A stretch of 24,020 nt of DNA, from positions 1 to 24,020 of IMG/VR virus record IMGVR_UViG_3300030339_000237. The stretch is one strand, 5' to 3'. The position numbers and the translations under genes are program-made. Below the pieces are notes generated by a model. That model saw only the letters and a program-made list of their open reading frames with translations. It searched no databases and was not told the origin of the DNA. Shown piece by piece: positions 6,598-13,726 of this stretch. Numbering within the stretch: the first letter of the stretch is position 1; the number at the start of each line of letters is the position of its first letter. Source of the DNA: a virus.

Positions 6598-7359
6598 ATG
6601 AAAAATGTTGTTGCATACTGCCGGGTATCCACAGACGGCCAGACCGGGGAAGATAAGTTCGGAATAGAATCGCAAAAGCAGCAGATCATGGAATACTGCC
6701 AAAAGAACGATATGCAGATTTCAGACTGGTTCATTGATGAAGGTGTGAGCGGAGTTAAAGAAGATCGCCCAGCATTTGATTAGATATTGTTTGATGATGG
6801 TGTTAAAAATCCTCCGGTCGAATGTGTAGTGGTTGCTAAGAGTGACCGTATTGCAAGAGAAATCAAATTGTATTTTTACTATGAAATGCTGCTACAGAAA
6901 AAGGGAATTGAACTTATCAGCGTGTCAGAAGATTTTGGAGAGTTTGGAGCATTTGCCCCAATGCTGAAAGCGTTCACTATGATTATTGCAGAGCAGGAAC
7001 GTATTAACATAAACAAGCGCACATCGTTTGGTCGGGGCGTGAAGTCCAGAAGCGGCGGTTATTCGGGCGGTAAGGCTCCGTATGGCTATGTGGTGAGGAA
7101 TAAGCGACTTGAGATAAATGAGCCGGAAGCAGCAGTTGTCCGGTTGGTTTTTTCCGAAAGAGATAAAGATAACACGCTGAACACAATTTGTAATTTTCTA
7201 AATGATCAGGGATATAAAAGTCGTAAAGGCGGGCCGTTCTATATTTCAAACGTGCAAAGCATTTTAGGGAATAAAAACACTTATCTCGGCATGTACAAAT
7301 ACGGTAAAAGCGATCAGTGGGTTGAGGGGCAGCAGGAAGCGATTTTGACAGGGGAATAA
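6598..7359 (+). pseudogene. Serine recombinase interrupted by an in-frame amber codon
   Basis: Without the stop this would be a 253-residue serine recombinase. The resolvase domain begins VVAYCRVSTDGQ, with nucleophile Ser11 and Arg9, and continues through KSDRIAR and GEFGAFAPMLKAF. The DNA-binding recombinase domain follows, from GYSGGKAPYGY to the end. A TAG at 6781-6783 (codon 62) splits it inside RPAFD-stop-ILFDDG, a site where intact relatives have an ordinary residue; the frame is otherwise open and intact on both sides. There is no zinc-ribbon or coiled-coil region as in large integrases, so it resembles the short phage recombinase/invertase type. A single nonsense mutation or readthrough are both possible. 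Promoter and ribosome binding site remain intact. Confidence 0.85.
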
Positions 7360-7364
7360 AACCG

Positions 7365-7396
7365 AGCGCAGCACTTGAAAAGGTGTTGCGCTTTTT
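7365..7396 (+). terminator. Intrinsic terminator of the recombinase gene
   Basis: A 12-bp stem, AGCGCAGCACTT (7365-7376) with AGGTGTTGCGCT (7381-7392), is closed by a GAAA tetraloop and followed by a T-tract. It starts five bases after the recombinase stop. The 3' arm contains the -35 box of the next promoter. Confidence 0.9.
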
Positions 7397-7413
7397 GTCT
7401 GATATGGTATAAT
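7386..7413 (+). promoter_or_regulatory. Promoter of the membrane coiled-coil gene
   Basis: TTGCGC (7386-7391) and TATAAT (7408-7413) are spaced by 16 bases. The -35 box lies within the 3' arm of the preceding terminator, so the two signals are fused. The start codon is about 30 bases downstream. Confidence 0.65.
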
Positions 7414-7443
7414 TTGGATATATTTTAAGAAGGGAATGCACTT

Positions 7444-7881
7444 ATGGCCGAATATACTGCGAATATTGTTAAGTTTATAATGGAAATTTTTCCTATGATT
7501 GGAATTGTGTCCACGGCGACGGTAGCGTCAATCGCCACATCTTTATTGAGAGCCAAGTTTAAAAAATCAGATCCAAAGCCGTCTCTTGAAGTAAAAATTA
7601 AAAAGCTATCATCATCACTTTACGACTCTGCGAGTCTAATTAATGAAGTCGAAAAAGAAATAGCACAAAAAGAAGGAATTGTCGTAAAACTGCAAAAGGA
7701 TGCAGATACATATAGCGAACTGTCAAAGCTTAAAAAGAGTGAGGTAGAAGCAATCACAAGTGTGTTACAAACGACACTAGATAAGCAAGGTGATAAATCG
7801 TTTTGGTCAGGTGTCATTGTAAATGCGCTGTTCTTTATTGCCGGTGCTATTGTGTCCGTCTTAGTCTCATTCTTGAAATAA
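7444..7881 (+). CDS. Membrane-anchored coiled-coil protein, moron-like (145 aa)
   Basis: There is one hydrophobic segment near the N-terminus (about residues 8-36), a long charged helix likely to form a coiled coil (about 45-115, rich in Lys, Glu and Ser), and a second membrane segment at the C-terminus (about 120-143). The central helix would therefore sit on one face of the membrane, tethered at both ends. AAGAAGGG precedes the ATG. The gene has its own promoter and lies between a terminator and the next cassette promoter, which is the layout of a phage moron gene. Superinfection exclusion or a host-interaction role is inference; no family recognised. Confidence 0.7.
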   Translation: MAEYTANIVKFIMEIFPMIGIVSTATVASIATSLLRAKFKKSDPKPSLEVKIKKLSSSLYDSASLINEVEKEIAQKEGIVVKLQKDADTYSELSKLKKSEVEAITSVLQTTLDKQGDKSFWSGVIVNALFFIAGAIVSVLVSFLK

Positions 7882-7889
7882 AAACAATA

Positions 7890-7918
7890 TTGACAATCCT
7901 GCATTATAGCGGTACAAT
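7890..7918 (+). promoter_or_regulatory. Sigma-A promoter of leader cassette 2
   Basis: TTGACA (7890-7895) and TACAAT (7913-7918) are separated by exactly 17 bases, eight bases after the stop of the membrane coiled-coil gene. It drives the leader element at 7925-8021. Confidence 0.85.
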
Positions 7919-7924
7919 ATAGAC

Positions 7925-8021
7925 AGATTAATATAAATTTAATAAATTGCTCTGAGAGCGCTTTAAGCGCCGGCTAGTAGAAAGTTGGAAAATACTTTCT
8001 GTTTGGTCGGCGCTGTTTTTT
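7925..8021 (+). ncRNA. Leader RNA cassette 2 with intrinsic terminator
   Basis: The A/T-rich 5' end includes ATATAAATTTAATAAATT. CTGAGA leads a mini-hairpin, GCGC-TTTAA-GCGC (7958-7970), whose 3' half overlaps the terminator arm AGCGCCG (7966-7972). That arm pairs with CGGCGCT (8008-8014). An inner stem AGAAAGT (7979-7985) with ACTTTCT (7994-8000) has the loop TGGAAAAT, close to that of cassette 1. GTTTTTT follows. The next start codon is about 45 bases downstream. Confidence 0.7.
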
Positions 8022-8066
8022 ATTTAAACGCAGCGGAGCGAATTGAATCGGAATGGAGCGTTAATT

Positions 8067-8309
8067 ATGAAGTACAGAAAGAAGCCAGTTTCTATCGAAG
8101 CGATCCAATATGACGGAAACAATGCAAAGGAAATTCTTGATTTTGCTGGGACATCGAATGGCGTATGTATCTCTGACGGCTCATTACTAATCAAAACGCT
8201 TGAAGGAACCATGACTGCCAGCGTCGGCGATTTCATCATCAAAGGAGTAAATGGTGAGTTCTATCCCTGCAAGCCGGACATATTTGAGAAAACATACGAA
8301 CCGGCCTAA
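8067..8309 (+). CDS. Conserved phage hypothetical protein (80 aa)
   Basis: The protein begins [17 protein letters not shown] and ends with a segment in which [19 protein letters not shown] is followed by EKTYEPA. Both ends match a very widespread small protein of phages and prophages of Firmicutes and other bacteria, whose function is unknown. I chose ATG 8067 because family members start at MKYRKKP and a GGAATGGAG site precedes it; an in-frame TTG at 8043 is less likely. It is the first gene after cassette 2. Confidence 0.85.
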   Translation: MKYRKKPVSIEAIQYDGNNAKEILDFAGTSNGVCISDGSLLIKTLEGTMTASVGDFIIKGVNGEFYPCKPDIFEKTYEPA

Positions 8310-8338
8310 TTAATCCGCTTACACCTTTTTTCCTCCTA

Positions 8339-8370
8339 CCGCCCCGGTTTTCTTTCATTTTCCGGGGCGG
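8339..8370. repeat. GC-rich perfect inverted repeat
   Basis: CCGCCCCGG (8339-8347) and CCGGGGCGG (8362-8370) form a perfect 9-bp stem around a 14-base pyrimidine-rich loop (TTTTCTTTCATTTT). No T-tract follows on either strand, so it is not a standard intrinsic terminator. It sits in a 156-base gap between two small genes and could be an RNA stability or processing element. Confidence 0.6.
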
Positions 8371-8465
8371 ACATATGCCAGCTGAGCGCGGTAGTAATCG
8401 CGGCCATGCAAGCCCGACACTTGCGGCTGGAACCAGAATGATTTTATTTTAATTGAGGTAAGAAC

Positions 8466-8750
8466 ATGAAATTTCATATTGACACAGGCAGCAACATTTC
8501 TCATACATGCACATTGTGTGGAAAGCGTATGAAGAAAAATATATATCCGTTCAGCTATATGGACGAAGAAATATTTCATTGGTGGGTATTCTTCCATTAC
8601 TTGTTTAAGCATGGCATAGGTGATTGGAAAGTCAAAACAATCATAAAGCATATTTTTATTTTAATCTTGACGATTTCCATTACAGCAATTACAGCGCCGA
8701 TAAAATTAATTTGCTTGCCATTTTGGTTGTTGTACGAATATGTACTTTAA
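8466..8750 (+). CDS. Hypothetical membrane protein with a CxxC knuckle (94 aa)
   Basis: The N-terminal part has CTLCGKRM (residues 16-23), half of a zinc knuckle, and an aromatic-rich middle with FHWWVFFHYLF near residue 37. The C-terminal third is strongly hydrophobic (about residues 62-92: Ile/Leu/Thr rich, broken by TAPIKLICLP), likely one or two membrane helices. TTGAGGTAAGAAC precedes the ATG. No second CxxC pair is present, so zinc binding would need a partner. Function unknown. Confidence 0.65.
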   Translation: MKFHIDTGSNISHTCTLCGKRMKKNIYPFSYMDEEIFHWWVFFHYLFKHGIGDWKVKTIIKHIFILILTISITAITAPIKLICLPFWLLYEYVL

Positions 8751-8810
8751 ATAATTTATGGAGGTACAGTCCAATGCAGCGTTAATCGGTACGAACATAA
8801 TTTTATAATT

Positions 8811-8835
8811 GCGCTCTGTGGGACTAGCAGAGCGC
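8811..8835 (+). repeat. Perfect hairpin upstream of the tRNA-like element
   Basis: GCGCTCTG (8811-8818) pairs perfectly with CAGAGCGC (8828-8835) around a nine-base loop, TGGGACTAG. No T-tract follows. It lies nine bases before the tRNA-like minihelix and could be part of one processed transcript. Confidence 0.6.
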
Positions 8836-8843
8836 ACATACAT

Positions 8844-8898
8844 GCACTGCGGCGGTAAAACGTAAAAGCGTGAGAGGGTTCGAATCCCTCGCGGTGCA
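8844..8898 (+). tRNA. tRNA-like minihelix (truncated tRNA)
   Basis: The T-arm is perfect: GAGGG, TTCGAAT, CCCTC (8874-8890). It is followed by GCGGTGC and a discriminator A (8891-8898), which pairs with GCACTGC (8844-8850) over seven positions with one G-T pair. Only 23 bases separate the 5' acceptor arm from the T-arm, where a full tRNA has about 42, so a normal D arm plus anticodon arm cannot form. A small ACG/CGT hairpin is possible there. CCA is not encoded. It is either a deleted tRNA or a tRNA mimic. Confidence 0.6.
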
Positions 8899-8962
8899 AA
8901 ACATAGTTTCGTGAAGCTGCGCACAACTCATGAAGCTGACAGCCGGCAAAGACCGGCAACAT

Positions 8963-9048
8963 GGTAAAGTATGCAAACGGTTAAAGCTGGCTGCCTGTAA
9001 AGCAGTTCCCTTCGGGGTTCGATAGTTCGAATCTATCCTTTACCACCA
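8963..9048 (+). tRNA. tRNA-Tyr (anticodon GUA)
   Basis: The acceptor arm GGTAAAG (8963-8969) pairs perfectly with CTTTACC (9038-9044), followed by A and an encoded CCA (9045-9048). The anticodon loop CTGTAAA (8995-9001) gives GTA at 8997-8999. The variable arm is long (CCC-TTC-GGGG), as expected for bacterial tRNA-Tyr, and the T-arm is GATAG, TTCGAAT, CTATC. The D stem is weak, with only two clear pairs. The length is 86 bases. Phage tRNAs supplement host decoding. Confidence 0.9.
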
Positions 9049-9079
9049 AATTAACAAAAATGGCAGGAGAAAACAAAAT

Positions 9080-9367
9080 ATGAAAGCAGTTAATCTCAAT
9101 ATTTATGGGGTAAAATGCGATAACCCAAACTGTGATTATAGGGACATGACGGTGCCTATAAGTGATTATAAGAAATACTTAAATAAGCCTTGCCCAAAAT
9201 GTGGAGCAAACCTGTTGACCAAAGCAGATTATAAAGCAATGAAGCGGCTTATGAGGATTGCAAAGTTTTTCAATTTTGTTTTCCGCCACAAATATTGTAA
9301 TCCGGCCGAAATGGTAACAGGCCATATCGAAATGAACGGAACAGGGAAAATGAAGATAAACTTATAA
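9080..9367 (+). CDS. Zinc-ribbon hypothetical protein (95 aa)
   Basis: Two knuckles, CDNPNC (residues 13-18) and CPKC (residues 38-41), frame a short beta-rich segment with DMTVPISDYKKYLNKP, a classic zinc-ribbon layout. The second half is basic and helical (MKRLMRIAKFFNFVFRHKY) and ends in a glycine/methionine-rich tail. GGCAGGAG precedes the ATG. It sits directly upstream of the large terminase with a 27-base gap, so it may be co-transcribed with packaging genes. Specific function unknown. Confidence 0.7.
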   Translation: MKAVNLNIYGVKCDNPNCDYRDMTVPISDYKKYLNKPCPKCGANLLTKADYKAMKRLMRIAKFFNFVFRHKYCNPAEMVTGHIEMNGTGKMKINL

Positions 9368-9394
9368 AATCAGCACGGCGAAAGGAGCAATAGC

Positions 9395-11179
9395 ATGGGA
9401 CGTAAACCACTGGCACAACCGAATCCAGCTATCGCTCAAAGTATGCAGCGTGACAAGGCGACACAGGATGTTGAGCGGCTTAAACAAGAATTGCACGGAA
9501 TTCGTTCAGGGCCAGAATTCGGACTGTATCAAAGCACCATAAAACGCGGCGCTCTGGTCAAAGCTTATAAAACACTCGGTGAAACATACCTTATGTGTTC
9601 TACCGCTCGCGAATTAATTTCTATGGTTAAGGAGCGTAACGATGAAATCGGTGCAATCCCAGACAGCCATAAAACGGCGATATGGAATCACTTTAAGGCT
9701 GCATATCGGGAACTTGGCCCATATTCTTTTTATCACTTTTTAGTGTATATGGAATGGAGTTATCCGCCCGAAATGAAATTCTACGCGAATAGAATCTGCG
9801 TACTACAGAATTGGGCATATCAGCTTGAAAGACTTGAATTCGGTGAGCTGGACATTCTTGGACTGTCCGCGCCGCCACGTTCCGGTAAGACTGGTATAGG
9901 GGAGCTTTATTTATCATGGGTTATGGGACGTCACCCGGATAAAAGCATTTTGTTTGCCACACATACAAACGGTATGGCGGTAAAGGCTCAGGCCGATGTT
10001 TATAATCTGATTACCGATCCCCGCCGCGGATGGGGAGAAATATTTCCGGGATTCACGATTGATAAAAGTGCCGAATACTTGTGGGTTGACCTATCGCCAA
10101 AAAGCGCTCCAAACATGTACAAGTCAATTTACTTCCGAGGGATCGACGGTTCGTTCGCAGGTATTTTGGAAGCATCATGGCTGATATATTGCGATGATTT
10201 AATCAAGAATATTGAAGAAGCCATGAACCCGGACAGATTAGATAACGCTTGGCAGAAATACGGCACCGATATTTCGCAGCGCCGTGTGGACGATAACGTA
10301 AAGGAATTGCACATTGCGACTCGCTGGTCGATCAACGATGTTGTTTCAAGGTTGGAAGACGAAAACGAAGGAAATCCGCGCGCAGAATTTATTAAAGTGC
10401 CCGGGCTGAACGAAAGCGGAGAAAGCAATTTCATGTTCCCATGTCGGCCTATGACAAAAGAACATTTCGAGAAGCTCCGCAACAAAATGGACGATGTTTC
10501 ATTCGAGTGTATTATTCAGCAAAACCCGATTGAGCGGGACGGGCTGTTATTCCCCGAGAGTGTATTGGTTTCAAACGAATACGATGTTTTGCCGCCGGGA
10601 GAACCAGATAGAATATGTTTCGCTTGTGATGTGGCCTGGGGCGGAGGGGATTACCTGTCAATGCCGTTTGGAAAAGTATACGGAATGGATGTCTATATTG
10701 ATGATGTGGTGCATTCACCGGCTGATAAGTATACGACGAAGCCGCTCGTTGTAGGTGCAATTATCCGGAATAATGCGACTGCCGGATTTTTCGAAGCGAA
10801 CAATGGTGGCGATGAATATTCGGACGACATCGAGAGATCGCTTCGTGAAAAAGGTTATCGGTGTGCTATTCGATGGGCTAGAGCACCCACAAATAAGAGC
10901 AAACTAGACCGTATTGTCGCTTGTTCACCGGAAATCAAAGGAGCCATACAGGACGGCAGTGGGTACCGGCTACATTTTAAATCAAAGAAACTCCGTAAAG
11001 GTGATAAGGATTACGAAATGTATATGAAGCACCTGACCGGATTTAATCAGGGATCAAAATATCAAGGCAAGCAAAAGGATGATGCGGCTGATGGTACGGC
11101 CTCATTGATTACAAACGTTCTCGGAGGAGTACCCACCGGAAAAGTTGGCACATTTTCAAGAAGTTTACTCGGAATATAA
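9395..11179 (+). CDS. terL: Terminase large subunit (594 aa)
   Basis: This is the packaging motor and headful/cos nuclease. The ATPase domain has a Walker A motif SAPPRSGKT (residues 158-166) and a Walker B segment WLIYCDD with acidic pair D267-D268. The coupling region follows (ELHIATRWSINDVVSRLED). The RNase H-like nuclease domain has FACDVAWGGGD with D412 as likely metal ligand, then GFFEANNGGDEYSDD and a late DDAADGTASLI segment that supplies the last acidic residues. Length is normal for phage TerL with a long N-terminal extension. GAAAGGAG precedes the ATG, and the portal gene follows after 12 bases. Confidence 0.95.
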   Translation: MGRKPLAQPNPAIAQSMQRDKATQDVERLKQELHGIRSGPEFGLYQSTIKRGALVKAYKTLGETYLMCSTARELISMVKERNDEIGAIPDSHKTAIWNHFKAAYRELGPYSFYHFLVYMEWSYPPEMKFYANRICVLQNWAYQLERLEFGELDILGLSAPPRSGKTGIGELYLSWVMGRHPDKSILFATHTNGMAVKAQADVYNLITDPRRGWGEIFPGFTIDKSAEYLWVDLSPKSAPNMYKSIYFRGIDGSFAGILEASWLIYCDDLIKNIEEAMNPDRLDNAWQKYGTDISQRRVDDNVKELHIATRWSINDVVSRLEDENEGNPRAEFIKVPGLNESGESNFMFPCRPMTKEHFEKLRNKMDDVSFECIIQQNPIERDGLLFPESVLVSNEYDVLPPGEPDRICFACDVAWGGGDYLSMPFGKVYGMDVYIDDVVHSPADKYTTKPLVVGAIIRNNATAGFFEANNGGDEYSDDIERSLREKGYRCAIRWARAPTNKSKLDRIVACSPEIKGAIQDGSGYRLHFKSKKLRKGDKDYEMYMKHLTGFNQGSKYQGKQKDDAADGTASLITNVLGGVPTGKVGTFSRSLLGI

Positions 11180-11191
11180 AGGGGTGACAAA

Positions 11192-12667
11192 ATGTTTAGA
11201 GGGCGCAGACAGATTTTAACATCCTGCTTGCCAAAGCAGATGCAACCGAAAGGGTATTCAGGGGCCACACTAGATCAAAACACACTGCCCAAGGAAATTT
11301 CAAGCGCAATAATGATTCATAACCGAAATGTTGAGGATATTCGCAAATTGAGGGCCGTTTTTAAGGGCGATCAGGATATTTTAAAGCGCGGCAAGGATGG
11401 CACTGACCGGTTCGTAAATAATATGGTTGTCATAAATTATGCGAACGCTTTCACCCGGCAAATTGTGGGATATACATATCCTGATGGGATTCAGTTTGTC
11501 CAGAACGATGAAACTTTTTTGGTCGACGTGGAAAAAATCAATCGGTTCATGAAAGCCGAAGATAAAAACACGCTCGATAAAATCATGGCGGACGAGCAAT
11601 CTATTTTTGGTACTCATTTCAGAGCAATTTTGCCCGATGCGATTATGCCGGACGAAACTCCGTTTGAAATCGTAAATTTGAACCCTGATTATACATTTGT
11701 CGCGTATTCTTCTTATAACACGCAGCTACCTGTGTACGGTTGCACGTTCTACCCGATTTTAGACGGGCAGACCATCACCGGATATGTTTACCAGATTTAT
11801 ACAAGCAATATGTGTTACACCTATAAGTCTATATCCACTTACGGAGTTCAAACACAGGATTTTGTATCAGCCAAACCGCATATTTTACGGTCGGTTCCAA
11901 TTATAGAGTACGCAAACAATGAGTTCCGCATGGGTGACTGGGAAATGGCGGTTGAACTGTTCAACTCAATCAATAATATGGCATCGGATAGCTTGAATGA
12001 TGTTACGCAGACAGTACTTTCTTATCTTGTATTGTTTGGAGTGGATACACCTACGCCAGAAGAACTCGCAGACATGAAAAAGAATCGCACCATGACGTTT
12101 CCGGGCGCTGTGGGAGTCACACAGAACGCAAAGTTCTTGACTGCACAGCTTGACGGCAGTTCGGCAGATTTGCTCCGTACATATCTTGAAAATGCGCTGC
12201 GCGTGGTTGTTGGAATCCCTGATCGAAACAGTTCCGGCGGCGGTGATACGGGAGCGGCAATCGATGCGAAGAACGGTTGGCGTGAAATTGATACGGTTGC
12301 GCGGAATAAGACAATGTTTACCGAAGCGGCTGAACGGAAACTGTTAAGAATTGCATTGCAGATCCTTTCACCAAAACATGTTTCTTCTGACCTGACCGTC
12401 GTCGATGTTGACATTAAAATTCCAAGAAACAAGAGCGATAACCTGCAGACCAAAACACAGGCTGCGCTCAACATGAGCCAGATGGGTATGGATAAGGCTG
12501 ATATTGTGGAAGTATTGGACACAACCACAGACCATGAAGGGCAAATTAAGCGCTGGGAAGCGGCGGAAAAGCAGAAGCAAGTTGCATCGGTTAAGGCCAC
12601 ACCGCCCGACCCAAATAAAACTGATCCAGTCCAGCCCGTACCTGTTGACAATTCTGCGAAACAATAA
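11192..12667 (+). CDS. Portal protein, SPP1 gp6 type (491 aa)
   Basis: The dodecameric portal forms the DNA entry vertex. The sequence follows the SPP1-like family: an N-terminal helical region (HNRNVEDIRKLRAVFKGDQDIL), NMVVINYANAFTRQIVGYTYPDG, an alpha/beta domain with PFEIVNLNPDYTFVAYSS, and a long helical C-terminal clip/stem part with NSSGGGDTGAAIDAKNGWRE. The tail is Gln/Lys/Pro rich. GGGGTGAC precedes the ATG. The last codons also encode the -35 box of cassette 3: the TTGACA at 12645 lies in the Val-Asp-Asn codons, and the stop is immediately followed by its -10 box. No MuF-type minor head gene follows, which is uncommon for this family. Confidence 0.92.
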   Translation: MFRGRRQILTSCLPKQMQPKGYSGATLDQNTLPKEISSAIMIHNRNVEDIRKLRAVFKGDQDILKRGKDGTDRFVNNMVVINYANAFTRQIVGYTYPDGIQFVQNDETFLVDVEKINRFMKAEDKNTLDKIMADEQSIFGTHFRAILPDAIMPDETPFEIVNLNPDYTFVAYSSYNTQLPVYGCTFYPILDGQTITGYVYQIYTSNMCYTYKSISTYGVQTQDFVSAKPHILRSVPIIEYANNEFRMGDWEMAVELFNSINNMASDSLNDVTQTVLSYLVLFGVDTPTPEELADMKKNRTMTFPGAVGVTQNAKFLTAQLDGSSADLLRTYLENALRVVVGIPDRNSSGGGDTGAAIDAKNGWREIDTVARNKTMFTEAAERKLLRIALQILSPKHVSSDLTVVDVDIKIPRNKSDNLQTKTQAALNMSQMGMDKADIVEVLDTTTDHEGQIKRWEAAEKQKQVASVKATPPDPNKTDPVQPVPVDNSAKQ

Positions 12668-12673
12668 TATAAT
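12645..12673 (+). promoter_or_regulatory. Sigma-A promoter of leader cassette 3, inside the portal 3' end
   Basis: Perfect TTGACA (12645-12650) and perfect TATAAT (12668-12673) are separated by 17 bases. The -35 box and spacer lie entirely inside the portal coding sequence, and the -10 box starts one base after its stop. It feeds cassette 3 and then scaffold and capsid genes, a sensible place to boost structural-protein expression. Confidence 0.85.
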
Positions 12674-12679
12674 AATATT

Positions 12680-12751
12680 AATTAAATATCACGAAATGAG
12701 CGCTTGACGCCGATTGACTTGTAGAAATACAGGCCAGTCGGCGTTTTTTTA
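12680..12751 (+). ncRNA. Leader RNA cassette 3 with intrinsic terminator
   Basis: The 5' end has ATTAAATATCACG and then ATGAG, as in cassette 4. A weak mini-hairpin GCG-CTTGA-CGC (12700-12710) overlaps the terminator arm. ACGCCGA (12707-12713) pairs with TCGGCGT (12738-12744) and extends inward with one mismatch and a few G-T pairs to the apical GT-AGAAAT-AC loop, matching cassettes 1 and 2. Seven T residues follow. The scaffold gene starts about 80 bases later. No gene is seen in 12668-12831. Confidence 0.7.
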
Positions 12752-12831
12752 TTTATCAAAAAAAGTGCGAAGATGCACGGTAAAAAGTACGAAAGACAAA
12801 GAAGTCTTTAAAATGCAAAAGGAGAATTATT

Positions 12832-13377
12832 ATGGCAGATTTAAAAACACTTTTAGGCGACCAATTCAAAGAGGGCATGACCATCGAAGAAATCACCGCG
12901 GCACTGGCAGATAAAACTTTTGTGGATCCGTCCACTTTGCCGAAATCGGTTACTAAGGATATTTTCGATAAAACCGCAAGTGAACTGGCAAAGGCAAAAA
13001 AAGACCTCGCCGCAAAGCTGACCACTGATGAACAGACAGTCGCCGCGCAAAAAGAAATTCAAGACCAAATGGCGGCACTTCAAAAGGAAAATTCCCAAAT
13101 GAAGCTGAAAGAAAGTTTCATCACAAACGGTTATGATGCTAAAACGGCTGCGGAACTCGCAACAGCATATTCCGAGGGCGACATGGGCAAATTCGCCACA
13201 TTAAATGCAAAGTTCATGGAAGGCACAAAAACAGCGTTACAGGCAACCATAAAAGAACAATTGCTAAAAGATACACCTGGTCTGCAGGCGGGAAATCCGG
13301 ACAATCCCGACTCTCCGAGTGCCGGAGCCGCAGCGGCCCAAGCGTACAATCAGCAGTTCGTACAACAGAAGGAGTGA
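12832..13377 (+). CDS. Capsid scaffold protein (181 aa)
   Basis: The protein is acidic and helical. A short N-terminal region has MTIEEITAAL, a long coiled coil spans about residues 45-95 (Ala/Lys/Gln/Glu rich), and an alanine/proline-rich tail with PDNPDSPSAGAAAAQ follows. Its position between portal and decoration/major capsid genes and its helical, low-complexity character are those of GP20-type scaffolds, which guide procapsid assembly and are removed before DNA fills the head. AAGGAG precedes the ATG. No protease gene is visible nearby, so exit without proteolysis is likely (inference). Confidence 0.85.
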   Translation: MADLKTLLGDQFKEGMTIEEITAALADKTFVDPSTLPKSVTKDIFDKTASELAKAKKDLAAKLTTDEQTVAAQKEIQDQMAALQKENSQMKLKESFITNGYDAKTAAELATAYSEGDMGKFATLNAKFMEGTKTALQATIKEQLLKDTPGLQAGNPDNPDSPSAGAAAAQAYNQQFVQQKE

Positions 13378-13383
13378 TAACTT

Positions 13384-13725
13384 ATGAGCCACATTAACGT
13401 AGAAACCTATTCAAAGCAGCCTGCGTTTATCGCAAGCGAAGTCGGATTGAGAAGCAATTCTCAAACAATCCCGCAGACCATGGGTGTACAGGACGGTATC
13501 TATAAATTAGTTGCTGTCGGTACTATTTTCCCGGCAAACGATGCAACCGCGATCGGCGTAATCTATGAGCCGGTGAATGTTACATTCGGAGACCATGAGG
13601 GCGGCGTAATCATTGGCGGCCACTTGTATGGAAACAGACTTCCGGTAGCTCCTGCAGCCGCCGCAATCACAGCATTGCAGGCTAAAGGGTTATATTTTGA
13701 AGATGCAGTTGGGATGGTGAGATAA
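13384..13725 (+). CDS. Head decoration protein (113 aa)
   Basis: The protein is small and beta-rich with many Gly, Ala and Val residues, including GVIYEPVNVTFGDHEGGVIIGGHLYG split around position 60-85. Placement between scaffold and major capsid protein, and overall composition, match lambda gpD-like decoration proteins, which bind the outside of the expanded shell as trimers. AAGGAGTGATAACTT precedes the ATG, and the capsid gene starts two bases after its stop. Confidence 0.7.
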   Translation: MSHINVETYSKQPAFIASEVGLRSNSQTIPQTMGVQDGIYKLVAVGTIFPANDATAIGVIYEPVNVTFGDHEGGVIIGGHLYGNRLPVAPAAAAITALQAKGLYFEDAVGMVR

Positions 13726-13726
13726 A

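Noticed and set aside
6781-6783. Genome-wide recoding of TAG as sense
   Set aside because: TAG ends at least four other genes here (1177, 2686, 6001, 17646), and the tRNA-Tyr anticodon is GUA, not a suppressor.
12714-12914. Plus-strand frame of 66 codons across the cassette 3 terminator
   Set aside because: It overlaps the terminator and the scaffold start, without a ribosome binding site.
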